Shown piece after piece: positions 7,011 to 8,057 of a stretch of 8,057 nt of DNA. Origin of the DNA: an uncultured Clostridia bacterium (GTDB taxonomy: Bacteria > Bacillota > Clostridia > Lachnospirales > Lachnospiraceae); contig CALZBV010000111.1 in NCBI GenBank assembly GCA_945622055.1, positions 1 through 8,057 of the forward strand, read 5' to 3'. How positions within the stretch are numbered: the first letter of the stretch is position 1; the number at the start of each line of letters is the position of its first letter. Under the pieces are notes generated by a model, which saw only the letters and a list, made by a program, of their open reading frames with translations, ran no database searches and was not told the DNA's origin. The position numbers were made by a program, and so were the translations under genes.

Positions 7011-7016
7011 AATTAA

Positions 7017-7020
7017 CCTC
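7017..7020 (-). promoter_or_regulatory. Shine-Dalgarno that sets the start of the membrane protein
   Basis: GAGG on the minus strand lies 6 nt before the ATG at 7010-7008. A TTG at 7022 in the same frame would add four residues but sits on top of this site, so the ATG is preferred. Confidence 0.55.
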
Positions 7021-7063
7021 AATTTACTCTCATTTTCAAAATATACCAGCCGGGTTTGGTTGC

Positions 7064-7534
7064 TTACGCCAGCTTCAAAAGAAAATACAGCCGAATCTCA
7101 CCCACCTCATACTGAAGCGGCACCCGGATGCATGTCATATTCGGAGAAGCAATCCTTGCATTTCCGGTCCCAAGCGTAGGAGGTGTGATATCAATGAGGA
7201 CATTCGAATTGGAAAGAAGCGTCGCCGCATTACCCATAATCATATTGCCAAGCTCGCTGAGCGCACTCTTTGCCATTTCATCAATCTCATTGACCGGCAT
7301 CCCCATCATCATTCGGGATGCAATATCCTTTGCAACCTCTATATCAAATACAAGACAAACCTGACCGGTCATCTCGCCCGTAACACCGAGCATAATAAAC
7401 AACGGTTCTCCATCAATCTCCGTGCTGTCTTTTGCAATCGGTCCACGCGTCATTTTAATTCCGCATACCTGTTCTACCACCTGGGACGCAGACATCAAAA
7501 ACGGATTAATATGATTAACTGAAATCTTCTCCAC
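7064..7534 (-). CDS. cheX: CheX-type CheY-P phosphatase
   Basis: A 156-aa cytoplasmic protein of the CheC/CheX/FliY phosphatase group, which removes phosphate from CheY-P to reset the chemotaxis signal. The single catalytic motif is clear: D85-EMAKSALSELGNMIMGNA, with Glu94 and Asn97 forming the E-x2-N pair that positions water on the response regulator. The layout matches Thermotoga CheX as I recall it: GVTGEMTGQVCLVF (50-63), MMMGMPVNEIDE (75-86) and DITPPTLGTG (115-124), the last equivalent to DITPPTVVSG. CheX proteins act as dimers. The start is GTG at 7534-7532 with AAGGAA upstream at a somewhat long spacing of about 12 nt; no in-frame ATG fits better. No other chemotaxis gene lies in the window, so this copy stands apart from a che cluster. 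A sigma-A promoter lies about 50 nt upstream. Confidence 0.92.
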   Translation of the reverse strand: MEKISVNHINPFLMSASQVVEQVCGIKMTRGPIAKDSTEIDGEPLFIMLGVTGEMTGQVCLVFDIEVAKDIASRMMMGMPVNEIDEMAKSALSELGNMIMGNAATLLSNSNVLIDITPPTLGTGNARIASPNMTCIRVPLQYEVGEIRLYFLLKLA

Positions 7535-7592
7535 GTTAAGAATTCATTCCTTTCAACACTTTATCACACGTCTGAAAATACTAAACAGTACT

Positions 7593-7621
7593 ATCATACC
7601 AAATTTACCGCAGAGTTTCAA
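7593..7621 (-). promoter_or_regulatory. Sigma-A promoter upstream of cheX
   Basis: On the minus strand TTGAAA (7621-7616) and TATGAT (7598-7593) are 17 bp apart. The predicted start is near 7586, giving a leader of about 50 nt before the cheX GTG. I see no flagellar sigma-28 pattern (TAAA with GCCGATAA) here. With no terminator in the following gaps, this promoter could drive cheX, the membrane protein, the hydratase and GH43. Confidence 0.75.
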
Positions 7622-7687
7622 TAGCTTTCCACTATTTTTCTTGAATCGTAAGGAACAGCCTTCCCTCTCGTAAAATACAGGCTTTCC

Positions 7688-8057
7688 TTATACCAGCAGA
7701 TAAATCAGGGTAAGCACCAGACCGGTGGCTGCCAGTAAAAGACCAAAGGATACACTTCCGGTGATAAGCGCAAAGGTCTGCTTTGCCTCCTGTTCACTGA
7801 CTGCAAATACTGACACGAAGGAATGTTCAATCGGATGATTTCTGAAAATCGTTTTATTCAGGCAAAATACAATTCCATCCATAAATGTACCGAGCATATG
7901 AGTAACCTTCGTACCAACCCAGATGGTCATCCGGTTCTTCTGCGGAGCAAGCACGGTATTTCTCATAAGTGCGACAAACGCATCTACCAGCGTGTCACAG
8001 ATTCTGCAGAAAAAAGCACATACGAAAGGGAGAAATCCAAGTAAAACCGGCCGGTAA
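7688..8057 (-). CDS. C-terminal part of a polytopic membrane protein, possibly complex I subunit 5-like (cut by window edge)
   Basis: The reading frame is open from the right window edge to the TAA at 7690-7688, giving the last 122 residues of a longer protein; the Met at 7966 is internal, not the start. The fragment begins with a hydrophobic stretch (about residues 3-30, LLGFLPFVCAFFCRICD), has a middle amphipathic part with basic residues (PQKNR, FRNHPIEHSF), and ends in a hydrophobic helix (about 98-122, SFGLLLAATGLVLTLIYLL). The pattern recalls the C-terminal end of NuoL/MrpD-type proton-conducting subunits found in clostridial hydrogenase or complex I-like clusters, with a lateral helix and final membrane helix. 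This is recognition from memory of the tail only, so treat the identity as tentative; that it is a membrane protein fragment is solid. No convincing terminator follows it. Confidence 0.55.
   Translation of the reverse strand, partial: YRPVLLGFLPFVCAFFCRICDTLVDAFVALMRNTVLAPQKNRMTIWVGTKVTHMLGTFMDGIVFCLNKTIFRNHPIEHSFVSVFAVSEQEAKQTFALITGSVSFGLLLAATGLVLTLIYLLV

Noticed and set aside
7640..7690. Possible terminator after the membrane-protein fragment, with GGAA-GCCT and AGGC-TTCC arms
   Set aside because: The arms are interrupted by mismatches, the loop is about 18 nt, and no T-run follows on the minus strand.
1..8057. CRISPR array, insertion sequence, tRNA/rRNA gene or classical riboswitch
   Set aside because: I found no spaced direct repeats, transposase reading frame with inverted ends, cloverleaf pattern or known riboswitch core; the longest gene-free stretch is about 229 bp and is explained by the rimP promoter and leader.

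Overview
The window looks like the chromosome of a Gram-positive anaerobe of the class Clostridia, most probably a Lachnospiraceae member. This is an inference from gene content and style: a short NusA without C-terminal acidic repeats, the Firmicutes gene order rimP-nusA-ylxR(rnpM)-ylxQ, strong AAGGAG-type ribosome binding sites, sigma-A style promoters, moderate GC by eye, and a mix of chemotaxis and plant-glycan genes. Every gene I can support lies on the minus strand, so transcription runs from high to low coordinates.

Read in the direction of transcription, the window opens (8057-7688) with the C-terminal end of a polytopic membrane protein cut by the window edge; it may be a complex I subunit 5-like proton channel. 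A 153-bp intergenic gap carries a good sigma-A promoter (TTGAAA, 17 bp, TATGAT). Then come four closely spaced genes with gaps of about 53, 41 and 16 nt and no visible terminator: a CheX-type CheY-P phosphatase (7534-7064), a 184-aa protein with one transmembrane helix and no recognised family (7010-6456), an aconitase-superfamily hydratase with altered active-site positions (6414-4123), and a secreted GH43 glycosidase lipoprotein (4106-2304). Spacing suggests one operon, although the functions do not form an obvious pathway.

The 229-bp gap 2303-2075 holds an AT-rich tract, a near-consensus extended -10 promoter and, about 20 nt after the predicted start site, a perfect 11-bp GAAA-capped hairpin followed by T's. 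This is the leader of the transcription/translation-factor operon: rimP (ribosome maturation), nusA (elongation/termination factor), ylxR/rnpM (RNase P modulator) and the first 45 codons of ylxQ (L7Ae-family), which runs off the left edge. In related genomes infB and rbfA follow. The leader hairpin is well placed to be the NusA-dependent autoregulatory attenuator known from Bacillus.

The points most worth a second look are the rimP-nusA leader attenuator, the divergent active site of the aconitase-like enzyme, the pairing of an orphan CheX with an unknown membrane protein, and the odd cheX-to-GH43 gene set. I see no CRISPR array, IS element, tRNA, rRNA or classical riboswitch. No stretch longer than 300 bases lacks a gene.
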